Shown here in pieces: positions 43,964-54,995 of a DNA stretch of 64,000 nt. The notes under the pieces are model-generated. The model saw nothing but the letters and a program-made list of their open reading frames with translations. It had not been told where the DNA came from and made no database searches. The stretch covers positions 930,001 to 994,000 of the forward strand of contig NZ_CP116398.1 in the NCBI RefSeq assembly GCF_029643245.1, given 5' to 3'. Position 1 is the stretch's first letter. Every line of letters starts with the position of its first letter. The position numbers and the translations under genes are program-made. Source of the stretch: Methylomonas sp. EFPC3 (GTDB lineage: Bacteria; Pseudomonadota; Gammaproteobacteria; Methylococcales; Methylomonadaceae).

Positions 43964-44764
43964 ATGGATCAAGAATTGAAACAGCGATTGATTGGGGCGG
44001 CGGTGATCACTGCATTGGCCGCGATTTTCGTACCGATGTTGTTCGACGACCCGATCGACGAAACCGGCAAAAATATCAGCGAACTGAAAATTCCCGAGCT
44101 GCCTGCCAAGACCCAGGATGTGGAAATCATGCCGCTTCCGGAAAAAACGGAAGATGTCGCTGAAGTGCCGGCTCCGGCCAGTACCGGAAAGCCCGTACCC
44201 AAGTTCGTTGAGGAAGGCGAAGCCGAGGCCGAATTCGAGGCGCCGAAACCGCAACTGAAACTAGGCGCGCGGGATACCGCGCCGATAACGCCGGCCGCGC
44301 CGCCGCCGCGGGCATTAGCGCCTGTCGAAGAAGAACCGGCTGAGGCTGAAGATTTGCCGATAGCGCCAAAAACCACAAAACCTGTCGCCCCGGTTCAACC
44401 GTTGCCAGGGGTTGCACCGGTGCCGAAACCTTTGAAGCCTCTGGCAAAACCAGCCGAAGCGAAACCGGAACTGCAAACGCAGGCGACGGTAGCGCCGCCA
44501 GCGATCAAGCCCGCCGCTCCGGCCGAGGAAACCAATCGCTGGTATTTGCAGGTCGGTACCTTCAGTCAAAGAGCCAACGCCGCCAGTTTGCAAGAGAGTT
44601 TGAAGCAGCAGGGTTTTGCCGCGACGGTCAAAGAAGCCGCCGGCGATAAAGGCACGGTATTTAAAGTTCGGATCGGGCCCATCGTCGACAAAGCCAAAGC
44701 CCAGGCCGTCAAAGCCAAGTTGGCGCAGATCAACGTCAACAGCTTTGTCTCCGCCGACGAGTAA
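43964..44764 (+). CDS. dedD: SPOR-domain cell division protein, DedD-like
   Basis: 266 residues. One membrane helix near residues 10-28, a long Pro/Glu/Ala-rich periplasmic linker, then a SPOR domain from about 190 (NRWYLQVGTFSQRANAASLQ). Binds denuded septal peptidoglycan at the division site. Confidence 0.9.
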   Translation: MDQELKQRLIGAAVITALAAIFVPMLFDDPIDETGKNISELKIPELPAKTQDVEIMPLPEKTEDVAEVPAPASTGKPVPKFVEEGEAEAEFEAPKPQLKLGARDTAPITPAAPPPRALAPVEEEPAEAEDLPIAPKTTKPVAPVQPLPGVAPVPKPLKPLAKPAEAKPELQTQATVAPPAIKPAAPAEETNRWYLQVGTFSQRANAASLQESLKQQGFAATVKEAAGDKGTVFKVRIGPIVDKAKAQAVKAKLAQINVNSFVSADE

Positions 44765-44796
44765 ATTTTGCGGACGGATCGATAGATTTCTGAACG

Positions 44797-45315
44797 ATGC
44801 CGGACTTGGTTGCTTGGGACAAGCTGCTGTGGGTTGATTACACCATTATCGCCATCATATCGATGTCGGCGGTGATGGGTTTGGTGCGCGGTTTTATCAA
44901 GGAAGCTTTCGCGTTGGTGCTGTGGATTGCGGCGGTGTGGGTGGCGACCCATTACAGCCGGGAGCTTGCGGTGTTGCTGCAAACCACGATCAGCTATCCG
45001 TCGGCCCGCATCGCCGCGAGTTTCGGCTTGCTGTTTTTTGCGACTTTAATATTGGGCAGCCTGATCAGTTTTCTGTTGAGCCAATTGATCGAAAAAACCG
45101 GCTTGAGCGGCAGCGACCGCCTGCTCGGCATGTTGTTCGGCATTGCCCGCGGGGCCGTGCTGGTTTCCATTCTGGTGATTCTGGCCGGGGTCACACCATT
45201 GCCGGAAGATCCGTGGTGGAAACAATCCGTTCTCATTCCTCCGTTTCAAGCCTTGGCGGTCTGGTTGAAAACCCAGATGCCGGCGGGCTTGGCGGATTAC
45301 ATTCATTATCGATAA
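44797..45315 (+). CDS. cvpA: CvpA-family membrane protein
   Basis: 172 residues with four membrane segments. VDYTIIAIISMSAVMGLVRG and KEAFALVLWIAAVWVA open the family signature, and RLLGMLFGIARGAVLV follows. It precedes purF as in E. coli. Confidence 0.93.
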   Translation: MPDLVAWDKLLWVDYTIIAIISMSAVMGLVRGFIKEAFALVLWIAAVWVATHYSRELAVLLQTTISYPSARIAASFGLLFFATLILGSLISFLLSQLIEKTGLSGSDRLLGMLFGIARGAVLVSILVILAGVTPLPEDPWWKQSVLIPPFQALAVWLKTQMPAGLADYIHYR

Positions 45316-45327
45316 TCCGGATCAGCT

Positions 45328-46836
45328 ATGTGTGGTATTGCCGCTATTGTTTCCAATCAAAGTGTTAACCAGGACCTGTACGATGCGCTGACGGTGTTGC
45401 AGCACCGCGGCCAGGATGCTGCCGGTATAGTCACCTGCGAAGGCGGCCGTTTGCATCTGCGCAAAGACAACGGTTTGGCCAGAGACGTGTTTTCAACCGA
45501 ACAAATGATGAAGTTGAAAGGCAACATGGGCATTGCGCACGTGCGTTATCCGACCGCCGGTTGCACCAGTTCGGCCGAGGCGCAACCGTTTTACGTCAAT
45601 TCGCCGTTCGGCCTGACCCTGGCCCACAACGGCAATCTGACCAATACCGAAGAACTGAAGCGCCAAGTGTTCGTCGACGACCAGCGCCATATCAATACCG
45701 ATTCCGATTCGGAAGTGTTACTGAATGTGTTCGCTCACGAATTGCAGCAGTTCGGCAAATTGCGCTTGACGGTAGAGGATGTGTTTCAAGCCGTTAGCGC
45801 CGTGCATAAACGTTGCCGCGGCGCTTATGCGGTGGTGGTGATGATTGCCGGCTTCGGCGTATTGGGTTTTCGCGATCCGCACGGCATCAGACCGATCGTG
45901 TTCGGCGAACGCAAAACCGAGGATGGCGTCGATTACATGATTGCCTCGGAGAGCGTCGCACTGGATGTGTTGGATTTTCGTCTGATCCGCGATTTGGCAC
46001 CGGGCGAAGCCGTGTTCATCGAGGCTTCCGGCACATTGCATACCCGCCAGTGCGCCGAGGTCACCGATCATTGCCCGTGTATCTTCGAATATGTCTATTT
46101 CGCTCGGCCGGATTCGATCATCGACAACATTTCGGTTTATAAGGCAAGGATGCGGATGGGCAAAAAATTGGCGTTAAAAATTCTGCGCGAATGGCCGGAC
46201 CACGATATCGACGTGGTGATTCCGATTCCGGACACCAGTCGTACCGCCGCTTCGCAAATCGCCCATGACTTGGGTGTGAAGTTTCGCGAAGGCTTTATGA
46301 AAAATCGTTACATCGGCCGCACCTTCATCATGCCCGGCCAGAAGCTGCGCAAAAAGTCGGTAAAACAAAAGCTGAACGCGATTTCGTTGGAATTCGACGG
46401 TAAAAACGTGTTGTTGGTGGACGACTCCATTGTGCGCGGCACCACCTCGGAGCAGATTATTCAGATGGCGCGGGACGCCGGTGCCAAAAAGGTGTATTTT
46501 GCCTCCGCGGCGCCGCCGGTGCGTTATCCGAACGTCTACGGCATCGATATGCCGGCCGCGCATGAGTTGATTGCCCACGACCGAAGTGAAGCCGAGGTGT
46601 GCAAAGCTCTGGGTGCCGATAAACTGATTTACCAGGATCTCGACGATTTGATCGAAGCGGTAGGTCGCGGTAATCCTAGGATCAAACATTTCGATACCTC
46701 TTGCTTCAGCCACGATTATGTCACTGGCGACATAGACGACGCCTACTTGGCGAGAATCGAAGCCTTGCGCAACGACCACGCCCAGGAGCAACGCAACAGC
46801 AGCAGTTTTATCATCGAAATGCAGGTGGCGAAATAA
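45328..46836 (+). CDS. purF: Amidophosphoribosyltransferase
   Basis: 502 residues. First committed step of purine synthesis. N-terminal Cys2 (MCGIAAIVS) is the glutamine-amidotransferase nucleophile. [11 protein letters not shown] is the next motif. The C-terminal PRTase site is [15 protein letters not shown]. Follows cvpA. Confidence 0.97.
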   Translation: MCGIAAIVSNQSVNQDLYDALTVLQHRGQDAAGIVTCEGGRLHLRKDNGLARDVFSTEQMMKLKGNMGIAHVRYPTAGCTSSAEAQPFYVNSPFGLTLAHNGNLTNTEELKRQVFVDDQRHINTDSDSEVLLNVFAHELQQFGKLRLTVEDVFQAVSAVHKRCRGAYAVVVMIAGFGVLGFRDPHGIRPIVFGERKTEDGVDYMIASESVALDVLDFRLIRDLAPGEAVFIEASGTLHTRQCAEVTDHCPCIFEYVYFARPDSIIDNISVYKARMRMGKKLALKILREWPDHDIDVVIPIPDTSRTAASQIAHDLGVKFREGFMKNRYIGRTFIMPGQKLRKKSVKQKLNAISLEFDGKNVLLVDDSIVRGTTSEQIIQMARDAGAKKVYFASAAPPVRYPNVYGIDMPAAHELIAHDRSEAEVCKALGADKLIYQDLDDLIEAVGRGNPRIKHFDTSCFSHDYVTGDIDDAYLARIEALRNDHAQEQRNSSSFIIEMQVAK

Positions 46837-46837
46837 T

Positions 46838-48028
46838 ATGAGTCAACCGGATTGGCAGGATTTTGCCGCAGAAACCCAAGCCATACGCGCCGGCCAGCAT
46901 CGGACTCACGAGGCTGAGCACAGCATGCCGATTTTTGCGACCTCCAGCTATGTGTTCGGCTCGGCCGAGGAAGCGTCGCTCAAATTCACCGGCCAGTTGC
47001 CCGGCAACATTTATTCGCGCTTTACCAACCCGACAGTCGCGGCCTTCCAGGAGCGTCTGGCGCTAATGGAAAAAGGCGAGCGCTGTCTGGCGTTTGCGTC
47101 AGGAATGGCGGCGATCATGGCGGTAGGGATGGCTTTATTGAAGGCCGGCGACCATGTGGTGTGTTCGCGTAGCGTATTCGGTAACACGGTTCTGGCTTTT
47201 CAAAATTATTTCGGCAAATTCGGGGTCGAGACCGATTTCGTCAGTTTGACCGATCCTGCCGCTTGGGAAGCGGCCATCAAGCCCAATACCCGGTTTCTGT
47301 TTCTGGAAACGCCGTCGAATCCGCTGATCGAAATTGCCGATATCCGGGCTTTGGCCGATATCGCCCATCGCCACGGTTGTCTGTTGGTGGTGGACAACGT
47401 GTTTTGCACGCCGATTTTGCAGCAGCCGCTGGCGTTGGGCGCAGATATCGTGGTGCATTCGACGACCAAGTATATTGACGGTCAGGGACGCTGCGTTGGC
47501 GGCGCGGTGGTCGCCAACAACGAGATCATCGAAAAGCAGGTCTACCCCTACCTGCGTACCGGCGGCGCGACGCTGAGTCCGTTCAACGCCTGGGTGTTTT
47601 TGGGCGGTTTGGAAACGCTGGCGATTCGGATGAAAGCGCATTGCGACAGCGCCTTTGCCCTGGCCCAATGGCTGGAACAACAGGACGCCGTCGCCAAGGT
47701 GCATTATCCGGGGTTGGCGTCTCACGCCCAGCACGAACTGGCCAAGCGTCAGCAAAGCCATTTCGGCGCGGTAGTCAGTTTCGAACTAAAGGGCGGCAAG
47801 GCAGAAGCCTGGCGTTTGATCGATGCGACGCGGATGCTGTCGATAACGGCCAATCTGGGCGACGTCAAAACCACAATTACGCATCCGGCCACGACCACTC
47901 ACGGCCGGCTATCGCCGGAGGCCCGCGCCGAAGCGGGAATTAAGGACAGTTTGGTGCGGATCTCGGTCGGTCTGGAAAATCTCGACGACATCAAGGCCGA
48001 TTTGGCGGTCGGTTTGGGTTTGGTCTGA
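46838..48028 (+). CDS. metZ: O-succinylhomoserine sulfhydrylase
   Basis: 396 residues. Cys/Met metabolism PLP enzyme. AFASGMAAIMAVGMALLKAG and the PLP-lysine motif VVHSTTKYIDGQGRCVGGAV are present. metZ follows purF in many gammaproteobacteria. Direct sulfhydrylation route to homocysteine. Confidence 0.93.
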   Translation: MSQPDWQDFAAETQAIRAGQHRTHEAEHSMPIFATSSYVFGSAEEASLKFTGQLPGNIYSRFTNPTVAAFQERLALMEKGERCLAFASGMAAIMAVGMALLKAGDHVVCSRSVFGNTVLAFQNYFGKFGVETDFVSLTDPAAWEAAIKPNTRFLFLETPSNPLIEIADIRALADIAHRHGCLLVVDNVFCTPILQQPLALGADIVVHSTTKYIDGQGRCVGGAVVANNEIIEKQVYPYLRTGGATLSPFNAWVFLGGLETLAIRMKAHCDSAFALAQWLEQQDAVAKVHYPGLASHAQHELAKRQQSHFGAVVSFELKGGKAEAWRLIDATRMLSITANLGDVKTTITHPATTTHGRLSPEARAEAGIKDSLVRISVGLENLDDIKADLAVGLGLV

Positions 48029-48103
48029 AACACGGGGCCGGGCGGGCGAACGTTGAGCCAAAAATAAGCTATCTTTGTCGGACATTCCCTAGAGATTTCG
48101 AGC

Positions 48104-48682
48104 ATGTTTCAGGATAGAAAAGAATACCGAAAAAACTTTAATGCCGAAGGTAGGCTGTACGTGGGCGGCGAGACGCTGCAGATCAATTGCTACGATGTTT
48201 CGCTGAACGGCGCGATGCTTGAGGTTGCTCCTGGCGATTTGTTGACGACTATTCGGGATTTCGAAGTTCTGTTGGAACAAAGCCGGCGGGCGGAAATTTT
48301 TGTCGCCGAGTTGCAGTTGGCCGGTGAGGTTGACATTGTCTGGGTCAAGCGCGATCGCAACCGGATCATGATGGGTCTGGAGTTTCGCGACGTAGTACAC
48401 AACGCCCAAAAACTGTGGCGCAAGCGCCGCGGATACCGCAAGGCCGAACATTTTAAGGCGGAGTTATTCGTCGACAAGGAACGTTTTTTGGTGGAAGGGC
48501 TAGACCGCTCGGTGGAAGGCATGTGTCTGAAACTGGCCGGCAATTCGCCAGCCATCAAAATCAACGCTCCGGTCAAAGTGCAGTGCCCAGAGTTGGGCTT
48601 GAGCGCGTTGGGCAAAATCGTCTGGTACGACAGTAACGAAATCAGCACCCGCATCGGCCTGCAGTTAGTCACTATCCGCTAA
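48104..48682 (+). CDS. PilZ-type protein with a second related domain
   Basis: 192 residues. Begins MFQDRKEYRKNFNAEGRLYV with a PilZ-like DVSLNGAMLEV segment. A second similar motif, GLDRSVEGMCLKLAG, occurs near residue 130. The c-di-GMP RxxxR motif is not obvious in the first domain (RKEYRKN is a candidate). May be a degenerate tandem-PilZ protein. Confidence 0.75.
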   Translation: MFQDRKEYRKNFNAEGRLYVGGETLQINCYDVSLNGAMLEVAPGDLLTTIRDFEVLLEQSRRAEIFVAELQLAGEVDIVWVKRDRNRIMMGLEFRDVVHNAQKLWRKRRGYRKAEHFKAELFVDKERFLVEGLDRSVEGMCLKLAGNSPAIKINAPVKVQCPELGLSALGKIVWYDSNEISTRIGLQLVTIR

Positions 48683-48714
48683 AATGCTCGGCCCGAACAG
48701 GGCTCGCTTTAGTT

Positions 48715-48969
48715 TCAATCCCGCAGTAGCGGATCCAGCTCCTGATTTCTGTCCAGCGCTTGCAAGTCGTCAAATCCGCCGATGTGGCGATTGCCGATGA
48801 ATATCTGCGGCACCGTGCGGCGTTGGGTTTTCTCGATCATCTGCTCTCTCAAGCCCGGCTCGGCATCGACGTTGATTTCGGTGTAACCGGCTCCTTTACG
48901 CTCCAGCAAGCGTTTCGCCATCGTGCAATAAGGGCAAATTTTGGTGGTGTAGATGATGATTTCCGGCAT
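48715..48969 (-). CDS. grxC: Glutaredoxin 3
   Basis: 84 residues. Redox protein with the active site CPYC (KICPYCTMAKRLLERKG). The cis-Pro segment RTVPQIFIGNRHIGGFDDL binds glutathione. Full length for GrxC. Confidence 0.95.
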   Translation of the reverse strand: MPEIIIYTTKICPYCTMAKRLLERKGAGYTEINVDAEPGLREQMIEKTQRRTVPQIFIGNRHIGGFDDLQALDRNQELDPLLRD

Positions 48970-49004
48970 GATAAAAATTAATAAATGCTAATAAAGCTGG
49001 CATT

Positions 49005-49658
49005 CTAGCGGCCCGGCCGGTTTTGCTCAAGCGCTAAGGCCATGGCCAGCCGAGCAATCAATAACTCTGCTGCTTGCTGCAGGGAGCCGCCGTAGGCGAC
49101 GACGCCGTCCAGGTGTCCGAGCATGGCAAATATGCCGTGGTCGACGCTCCCAGAATTCCGCAATAGGGTTGCCACGGCGTCGGCCATCTCCGCGGTACCG
49201 TAGGGTACCTGTGCGGCGGTATGCGCCAGCTGCAAATTTGCGGTATTGTGCCAAATTTCCGGGCAATGCACGTGGATGACGGCCTGCACCCGCGGCAACA
49301 GCTGGTAGATCACCGCGTGAGTCAAAGCTTCCGAAGAGGGTTGGGCCGGGCCTAAGGACTGCAGCCGATTCTGCTGTGGCGACGCCGCCATGACCCAGGC
49401 GTAATGTTCCGGGCCGAGCTGGGGCAGATCGCCGGTCTGGGTGGCGGATACCAAAAAGCCGTTCTCGCCGGGAACCCGACGGCTACTGATGTTGCCGAAA
49501 CCGAGGCCATCGTATTTGCCGGCGATGCGACCTATCAAACCGAGGCGATACATGATGTTGCGCCAAGCATTGATCGCGCGCAGATCGGTGTCTGCGGGCA
49601 GTGCTTGGTATTGGTGGTCGAGACGGTATTTGATCACGCCTTCGCGATCGTTAAGCAT
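49005..49658 (-). CDS. Class II aldolase/adducin-family protein
   Basis: 217 residues. Zinc-binding aldolase fold: FGNISSRRVPGENGFLVSATQ, then AVIHVHCPEIWHN with the two metal-ligand His. Substrate unknown. These proteins include fuculose aldolase-like and methionine-salvage dehydratase-like enzymes. Confidence 0.82.
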   Translation of the reverse strand: MLNDREGVIKYRLDHQYQALPADTDLRAINAWRNIMYRLGLIGRIAGKYDGLGFGNISSRRVPGENGFLVSATQTGDLPQLGPEHYAWVMAASPQQNRLQSLGPAQPSSEALTHAVIYQLLPRVQAVIHVHCPEIWHNTANLQLAHTAAQVPYGTAEMADAVATLLRNSGSVDHGIFAMLGHLDGVVAYGGSLQQAAELLIARLAMALALEQNRPGR

Positions 49659-49704
49659 AGGAACTCCAGCCGGCTATTTTGTTTTACGCTGATTACACTA
49701 ACTC

Positions 49705-52700
49705 ATGAACTTGAATTTTTTGCTGCATAGCCTGTTTTTTTTATTGATGTTGTTGGCGGGCGATGCCTTTTCGGCCGCAGCTGCGCCGGCTACGGCCATC
49801 AAAGCCGTGACCCGGGCCGATATTCAGCAGCGGGTGCAATCGATCAAGGACAAGCAAAATCTGGCCGAAGAGATCAAGAACCGGATTTTGGCCGCCTACC
49901 GTGAAAGCGACGACAATTTGAGCGAGGCCGAAGCTCAGGATGCCCAAGCCGATTCCTTCAAGCAGGCGTTGAGTTTGTATCCGGTCGTTGCCAAACAAAT
50001 CGCCGGCCAGATTGCCGAAGCGGAAAACAACTTAAAAAATCGCAAAGCGGAAAAGTTGGCGCTATTTCCGACCGACGAACTGGAGCAGCGCTTAATTATC
50101 GAAAAGACCCGTCTCAGCGATCTGGATGCCGAAATCAGCCGGATCGAAGCGCAAATCGGCGAACTAAATAGCCGGCCGCAACTGATTCGGGAAAAAATTG
50201 CCGAAATCAAAAACAAGCAGGCATCCAGTTTACAGGAGCAACAAAGTTTGGTCGCGCGCGCCGCCGACAGTCTCTACGAGCGCGAAGCCCGCCAAATCCA
50301 ACTGGATACCCGGATTCGCCTGTTGAACAGCAGTTTGAAAACGCTGGAGCTGGAAAACATCAGCAGCCCGCTCCGGTTGCAGGTCGAAAAGGACCGGATG
50401 CATCTGGCGTCGTTGCAACGGGAGTTGGAAGCTCTGACCATTGCCGATCTGGATAATTTTTTATTGGATCGGCGCCAGCAGCAAATTGACAAGGAGCAGG
50501 CCGAATTGGCGCAGGCGGAGAAAGAAGCGGAAAGCAAGCATCCGCTGATTAGAGCTGCAACCAAGCAGAACATGCAATACAACCGCAAGCTGCAGGACAT
50601 TAACAAAAACATGGAGCAGTACCTGCTGCAAAAAACCGAGATCGATACCCGCGGCAAACAACTGGAAAAAGACTTTCAAAGCGCCGAGCAAAAAATCAAT
50701 CTCGCCGGTTTGAGTCCGGCCTTGGGCAACCTGCTGCGCGAACAGCGTCGTAACGTGCCGCAGCGAAAGCAGTTTGCCCATTTGAACGACGATATCCAGG
50801 CGCAAATTGCGCTGGCGAGTTTGGAAATGTTCAAACTGGATGAGGCGAAGAAAGAGTTGGCCGATGTCAATCAAGTGTTACTGGATCAAATCGGCCAATT
50901 GCCGGCGGAGACGGACGACGCGGAGAAATTGCGGATTCGTACCGAATTGCGCATGTTGTTGAACGACCGCAAAGATCTGGTGATGCGGCTGGCCGCCAGT
51001 TATAACGACTACGGCCGCTTACTCGGCGACGTCGATTTCAGTTTGCAACAAATGCTGGGCGTGGCCGACAAATTCAGTGCCTATCTCGACCAGCGCTTGC
51101 TGTGGGTGCCCAGCGCGCCGGTGATCGACAAGCATTATTTGAAGGATATTATCTCGTCGTTGACCTGGTTTCTGAATCCGGGCAATTGGCTGCGGGTGGC
51201 CGCCGATTTTGCCGAGAGCATCGCGAATTATCCGATGTTAGCGCTGGTCGGTTTGGGGATAGTGGTCCTGCATTGGCGTTTTCGCTTGAATCTTAAACTC
51301 AAGCTGGGGCGCTTGCTGGTCAAAAATCCGATAGGCCATAGTTTCGGCGAGATTCTATCCGGCATGGGATATTTGATGCTGTTGTCTTTATACGGCGGAT
51401 TATTAATGGCCTGGATCGGCGGCGTATTGTTATTGAACGCCCGCGCCGATTTTTTCAGCCACGCCTTCGCCGAGGGGATGGTCGTTACAGCCGTATCGTT
51501 GTTTGTCGTACAATTTTTCTTTCGCCTGTTCAAACCCGGCGGTATCGCCGAAACCCTTTTCCATTGGCCGGAGCATGCCACCAGTCTGCTTTACGGCCAA
51601 ATGAAATGGGCCCGGTTTTTGTTGCTGCCAGCCGTATTCATTATGTCGATGACCGGGAGCGACTTGTTTTCCGAACACAGCTATGCCTTGGGGCGTAGCG
51701 CGCTGATTGCGATGATGCTGACCTTCAGCTACGTCTTTCACCGTTTGACGCAGCCGCAAACCGGACTGGGTCGCTATTTTTACCAACACTCGGAAGGTTG
51801 GGTCAGTCGGTTGCGTTACGTCTGGTATGCGATTGCGGTACTGACGCCGCTGGCGATTATCGGCTTCGCGGTGGCTGGCTATTTCCAAAGTGCGTTGGAG
51901 TTGGAACAAAAGCTGATCGACAGTCTGCGATTGGTGTTTTTCGTCTCCTTGTTCCAGGCCTTGGTGTTACGTTGGTTGCGAAATACCGAGCGGCGCCTGG
52001 CGCTGCAAAATGCCCGCCAAAAGCGCAAACAGACCGAACAGGCGGCAGCCGCGACCGGCGCCGAGCCGGCGATTCCGTTGGAAGATGAATTGTTGGACAT
52101 CTCCAAAATCAACCAGCAGGGCCATAAATTTTTGACCACGATAACCGGCGTGTTGCTCGTGGTTGGTGCCTGGCTGATCTGGAGCGATATCCTGCCGGCA
52201 TTTTCGGTATTCGACCAAATCGTGTTGTGGCAGCACGCCCAAATCGTCGAGGGCAAGGAGGCACTGCAGCCGATCACGTTGATCAATCTCCTGCTGTGTT
52301 TGCTGTATATCGGACTGGCGTTTTTGTTCGTCGGCAATTTTCCAACCTTGGTCGACTTGGCTACGGCCGGTAAATTCGCCATGACCGCCGGCGGCCGTTA
52401 CGCCCTGATTCAGTTGGTGCGTTACAGTTTGGTTTCGATTGCCTTTTTGGCTGTCGCCAACGAGCTTGGCGGCAGCTGGTCGCAAGTGCAATGGTTGGTG
52501 GCGGCGCTCAGCGTGGGTTTGGGTTTCGGTTTGCAGGAGATCTTCGCCAATATGGTGTCGGGTATTATCCTGTTGTTCGAACGGCCAATTCGGGTCGGCG
52601 ATACCGTTACCGTGGGCGACGTTACCGGCCGGGTCAGCCGGATTCAAATGCGGGCCACCCACATCGTCGATTGGGACCGCAAGGAGTTGGTGGTGCCGAA

Positions 52701-53085
52701 TAAGACCTTCATTACCGACCAGCTGATCAACTGGACCTTGTCCGATACCGTAACCCGGGTGGTGGTACCGGTCAGCGTATCCTACGGCTCCGATATCGAG
52801 TTGGTGGAACAGATCCTGAGCGAAGCGGTAAAAAACACCGAACAAGTTCTGGCCGATCCGGAACCGGTGATCAGTTTCGTCGGTTTCGGCGAAAGCGCAT
52901 TGGAATTCAAAGTCAATGTGTTCGTGCGCGAGCTGAGCGACCGGGCCGTCGCTACCCACAAATTGCATATTCAGATCTACGAAGCGTTACAGGCCCACCA
53001 TATCGAAATCCCGTATCCGCAACGCGACGTGCATATCCGGTCGGTCGCGAAAGGCGTGTTGAACGAGGGCGGTGCCAGCTATTAG
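49705..53085 (+). CDS. Large MscS-family mechanosensitive channel (MscK-like)
   Basis: 1126 residues. An N-terminal signal peptide, then a long periplasmic coiled-coil region to about 480. About ten membrane segments follow between 500 and 960. The MscS-type pore helix region SVGLGFGLQEIFANMVSGII and the cytoplasmic beta domain RPIRVGDTVTVGDVTGRVSR are present. Opens under membrane tension during osmotic downshock. Confidence 0.92.
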   Translation: MNLNFLLHSLFFLLMLLAGDAFSAAAAPATAIKAVTRADIQQRVQSIKDKQNLAEEIKNRILAAYRESDDNLSEAEAQDAQADSFKQALSLYPVVAKQIAGQIAEAENNLKNRKAEKLALFPTDELEQRLIIEKTRLSDLDAEISRIEAQIGELNSRPQLIREKIAEIKNKQASSLQEQQSLVARAADSLYEREARQIQLDTRIRLLNSSLKTLELENISSPLRLQVEKDRMHLASLQRELEALTIADLDNFLLDRRQQQIDKEQAELAQAEKEAESKHPLIRAATKQNMQYNRKLQDINKNMEQYLLQKTEIDTRGKQLEKDFQSAEQKINLAGLSPALGNLLREQRRNVPQRKQFAHLNDDIQAQIALASLEMFKLDEAKKELADVNQVLLDQIGQLPAETDDAEKLRIRTELRMLLNDRKDLVMRLAASYNDYGRLLGDVDFSLQQMLGVADKFSAYLDQRLLWVPSAPVIDKHYLKDIISSLTWFLNPGNWLRVAADFAESIANYPMLALVGLGIVVLHWRFRLNLKLKLGRLLVKNPIGHSFGEILSGMGYLMLLSLYGGLLMAWIGGVLLLNARADFFSHAFAEGMVVTAVSLFVVQFFFRLFKPGGIAETLFHWPEHATSLLYGQMKWARFLLLPAVFIMSMTGSDLFSEHSYALGRSALIAMMLTFSYVFHRLTQPQTGLGRYFYQHSEGWVSRLRYVWYAIAVLTPLAIIGFAVAGYFQSALELEQKLIDSLRLVFFVSLFQALVLRWLRNTERRLALQNARQKRKQTEQAAAATGAEPAIPLEDELLDISKINQQGHKFLTTITGVLLVVGAWLIWSDILPAFSVFDQIVLWQHAQIVEGKEALQPITLINLLLCLLYIGLAFLFVGNFPTLVDLATAGKFAMTAGGRYALIQLVRYSLVSIAFLAVANELGGSWSQVQWLVAALSVGLGFGLQEIFANMVSGIILLFERPIRVGDTVTVGDVTGRVSRIQMRATHIVDWDRKELVVPNKTFITDQLINWTLSDTVTRVVVPVSVSYGSDIELVEQILSEAVKNTEQVLADPEPVISFVGFGESALEFKVNVFVRELSDRAVATHKLHIQIYEALQAHHIEIPYPQRDVHIRSVAKGVLNEGGASY

Positions 53086-53151
53086 CCGATTTCAATATCA
53101 CTGGGTTCTGTAATAAAATGCACCCCTTTAAACCCAGTTTCGATTTTTAAC

Positions 53152-53610
53152 ATGCGTTGTCCGTTTTGCGCTGCACAAGACACGCGGGTGATCGACACCC
53201 GTCTGGCCGACGACGGCGACCAAGTCAAGCGTCGGCGGGAGTGCGTGGCCTGCAAAGAGCGTTTTACCACGTTCGAAGTGGTCGAATTGACCCTGCCGCG
53301 GATTATCAAACGTAGCGGCGCCCGGCAAAGTTTCGACGAACAAAAACTGCGGGCGGGCATGCAACGGGCGCTGGAAAAACGGCCGGTGCAGGTCGATGCC
53401 GTCGAAGCCGCGTTGAGCCGGATCAAAAAGGCGCTGACGGCTAAGGGTGAGCGGGAAATCCCGGCGCGCGAGCTGGGCGAGATGGTGATGAACGAACTGA
53501 AAGCGCTGGATCACGTGGCTTTCGTGCGTTTCGCCTCGGTTTACCGCAGTTTCCAGGATGTGTCCGATTTCACCGCTGTGATCGAAAATCTGCAGAAGCA
53601 TGACGCCTAG
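53152..53610 (+). CDS. nrdR: Transcriptional repressor NrdR
   Basis: 152 residues. Zinc ribbon MRCPFC ... [16 protein letters not shown], then an ATP-cone domain ([20 protein letters not shown]). Represses ribonucleotide reductase genes. Overlaps ribD by 11 nt. Confidence 0.97.
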   Translation: MRCPFCAAQDTRVIDTRLADDGDQVKRRRECVACKERFTTFEVVELTLPRIIKRSGARQSFDEQKLRAGMQRALEKRPVQVDAVEAALSRIKKALTAKGEREIPARELGEMVMNELKALDHVAFVRFASVYRSFQDVSDFTAVIENLQKHDA

Positions 53611-54697
53611 CCAAGACGCCGCCTTTATGGCACGGGCTTTGAAACTGGCGCAAAACGGCCTTTACACGACCGATCCCAATCCCCACGTCGGTTGCGTCTT
53701 GGTCAAACATGGCGAAATCATTGCCGAGGGTTGGACCCAGCGCGCCGGTTACGCTCATGCCGAAGTCGACGCGTTGAGTCGGGCCGGTGACGCCCGCGGC
53801 GCCACGGCCTACGTCACGCTGGAACCTTGCAGTCATCAAGGCAAGACCGGGCCCTGCACCGAGGCATTGATTGCAGCAGGTGTGACACGGGTGGTCGCCG
53901 CGATGCAAGATCCGAATCCGCTGGTATCCGGCCGTGGCTTGCAGCAGCTTGCTGCGGCCGGGGTCGAAGCGGTTTGCGGTGTGTTGCAAAGCGAAGCGGA
54001 AAATTTGAACCGCGGCTTTTTCAAACGGATGAGCCAAGGTTTGCCATGGATTCGCAGCAAGTTGGCCATGAGTCTGGACGGGCGCACAGCGATGGCCGGC
54101 GGAGAAAGCCAGTGGATCACCTCTCCGCTGTCGCGGCAGGATGTCCAACGTTGGCGAGCCGCCAGCAGCGCGGTTTTGACCGGAATCGACACGGTGTTGG
54201 CAGACGATCCTTCATTGAGCGCGCGAGTCGATTTCGATGTGGTCCAGCCTGTGAAAGTGGTGCTGGACAGCCATTTGCGCATGCCGCTCGCTGCGCGGAT
54301 GTTGCAGGATTCTGCGGAAGTCTGGATCGTCACTTCCAGCAGCGATTCGGTAAAACGACAGCGTCTGCTGGATGCCGGCTACAAGGTGTTTCAGGTCGAT
54401 GCGACAGCCGGAGGAACCGATTTGCACCAGGTCTGCAGATTGCTGGCAGAGCGGCAGATCAACACGGTCTGGATCGAGGCTGGCGCGACCTTGAACGGCG
54501 CTTTGTTGAATAGCGGCCTGGTCGACGAGTGGTTGATTTATATGGCGCCATGCGTTTTGGGCGACAGCGGACGCGGCCTGTTCCGGATGCCGGAGTTGCA
54601 GCGCCTGCAAGATAAGAAAAAACTTACTTTGGCGGAAGTGCGGCAAGTAGGCCCGGATTTACGGTTGCTGTACCGCCCGCAAACAATTTCCGATTAG
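53600..54697 (+). CDS. ribD: Bifunctional riboflavin deaminase/reductase RibD
   Basis: 365 residues. Deaminase domain with HAEVDAL and [17 protein letters not shown] zinc site. Reductase domain from about 150 ([14 protein letters not shown]). Converts the second and third intermediates of riboflavin synthesis. Upstream overlap with nrdR is conserved in gammaproteobacteria. Confidence 0.96.
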   Translation: MTPSQDAAFMARALKLAQNGLYTTDPNPHVGCVLVKHGEIIAEGWTQRAGYAHAEVDALSRAGDARGATAYVTLEPCSHQGKTGPCTEALIAAGVTRVVAAMQDPNPLVSGRGLQQLAAAGVEAVCGVLQSEAENLNRGFFKRMSQGLPWIRSKLAMSLDGRTAMAGGESQWITSPLSRQDVQRWRAASSAVLTGIDTVLADDPSLSARVDFDVVQPVKVVLDSHLRMPLAARMLQDSAEVWIVTSSSDSVKRQRLLDAGYKVFQVDATAGGTDLHQVCRLLAERQINTVWIEAGATLNGALLNSGLVDEWLIYMAPCVLGDSGRGLFRMPELQRLQDKKKLTLAEVRQVGPDLRLLYRPQTISD

Positions 54698-54708
54698 GGC
54701 TAGGCGTT

Positions 54709-54960
54709 ATGAGGACTGTCATCATTTTTACGTTGTCATTGTTGTTGCCGGGCTGGGCGGGCGCCGAGGACGACGAATCGAAAAGCTCGAAAACCGTTAA
54801 AATCGAAGGCGGCAAATACGTCGGTGAAGAGCGCGATATCGAAATTTACGATTATCATAGCGGCGTCTACCAATCGGTAACCGTTTACCGTAAACCGCAC
54901 AAAACCGAAAAAACTCAGGACTCCGCTGCGCAGCCGGCGGAACAGCCGCAAAAACGTTGA
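54709..54960 (+). CDS. Small secreted protein between ribD and ribE (83 aa)
   Basis: A signal peptide (MRTVIIFTLSLLLPGWAGA) is followed by a charged mature part with KIEGGKYVGEERDIEIYDYH and a Lys/Gln-rich tail. Unrecognised. Its insertion in the rib operon does not make it a riboflavin gene. Confidence 0.7.
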   Translation: MRTVIIFTLSLLLPGWAGAEDDESKSSKTVKIEGGKYVGEERDIEIYDYHSGVYQSVTVYRKPHKTEKTQDSAAQPAEQPQKR

Positions 54961-54995
54961 CGGTCCAACATAACCCGAATCATCGAGCGAATATC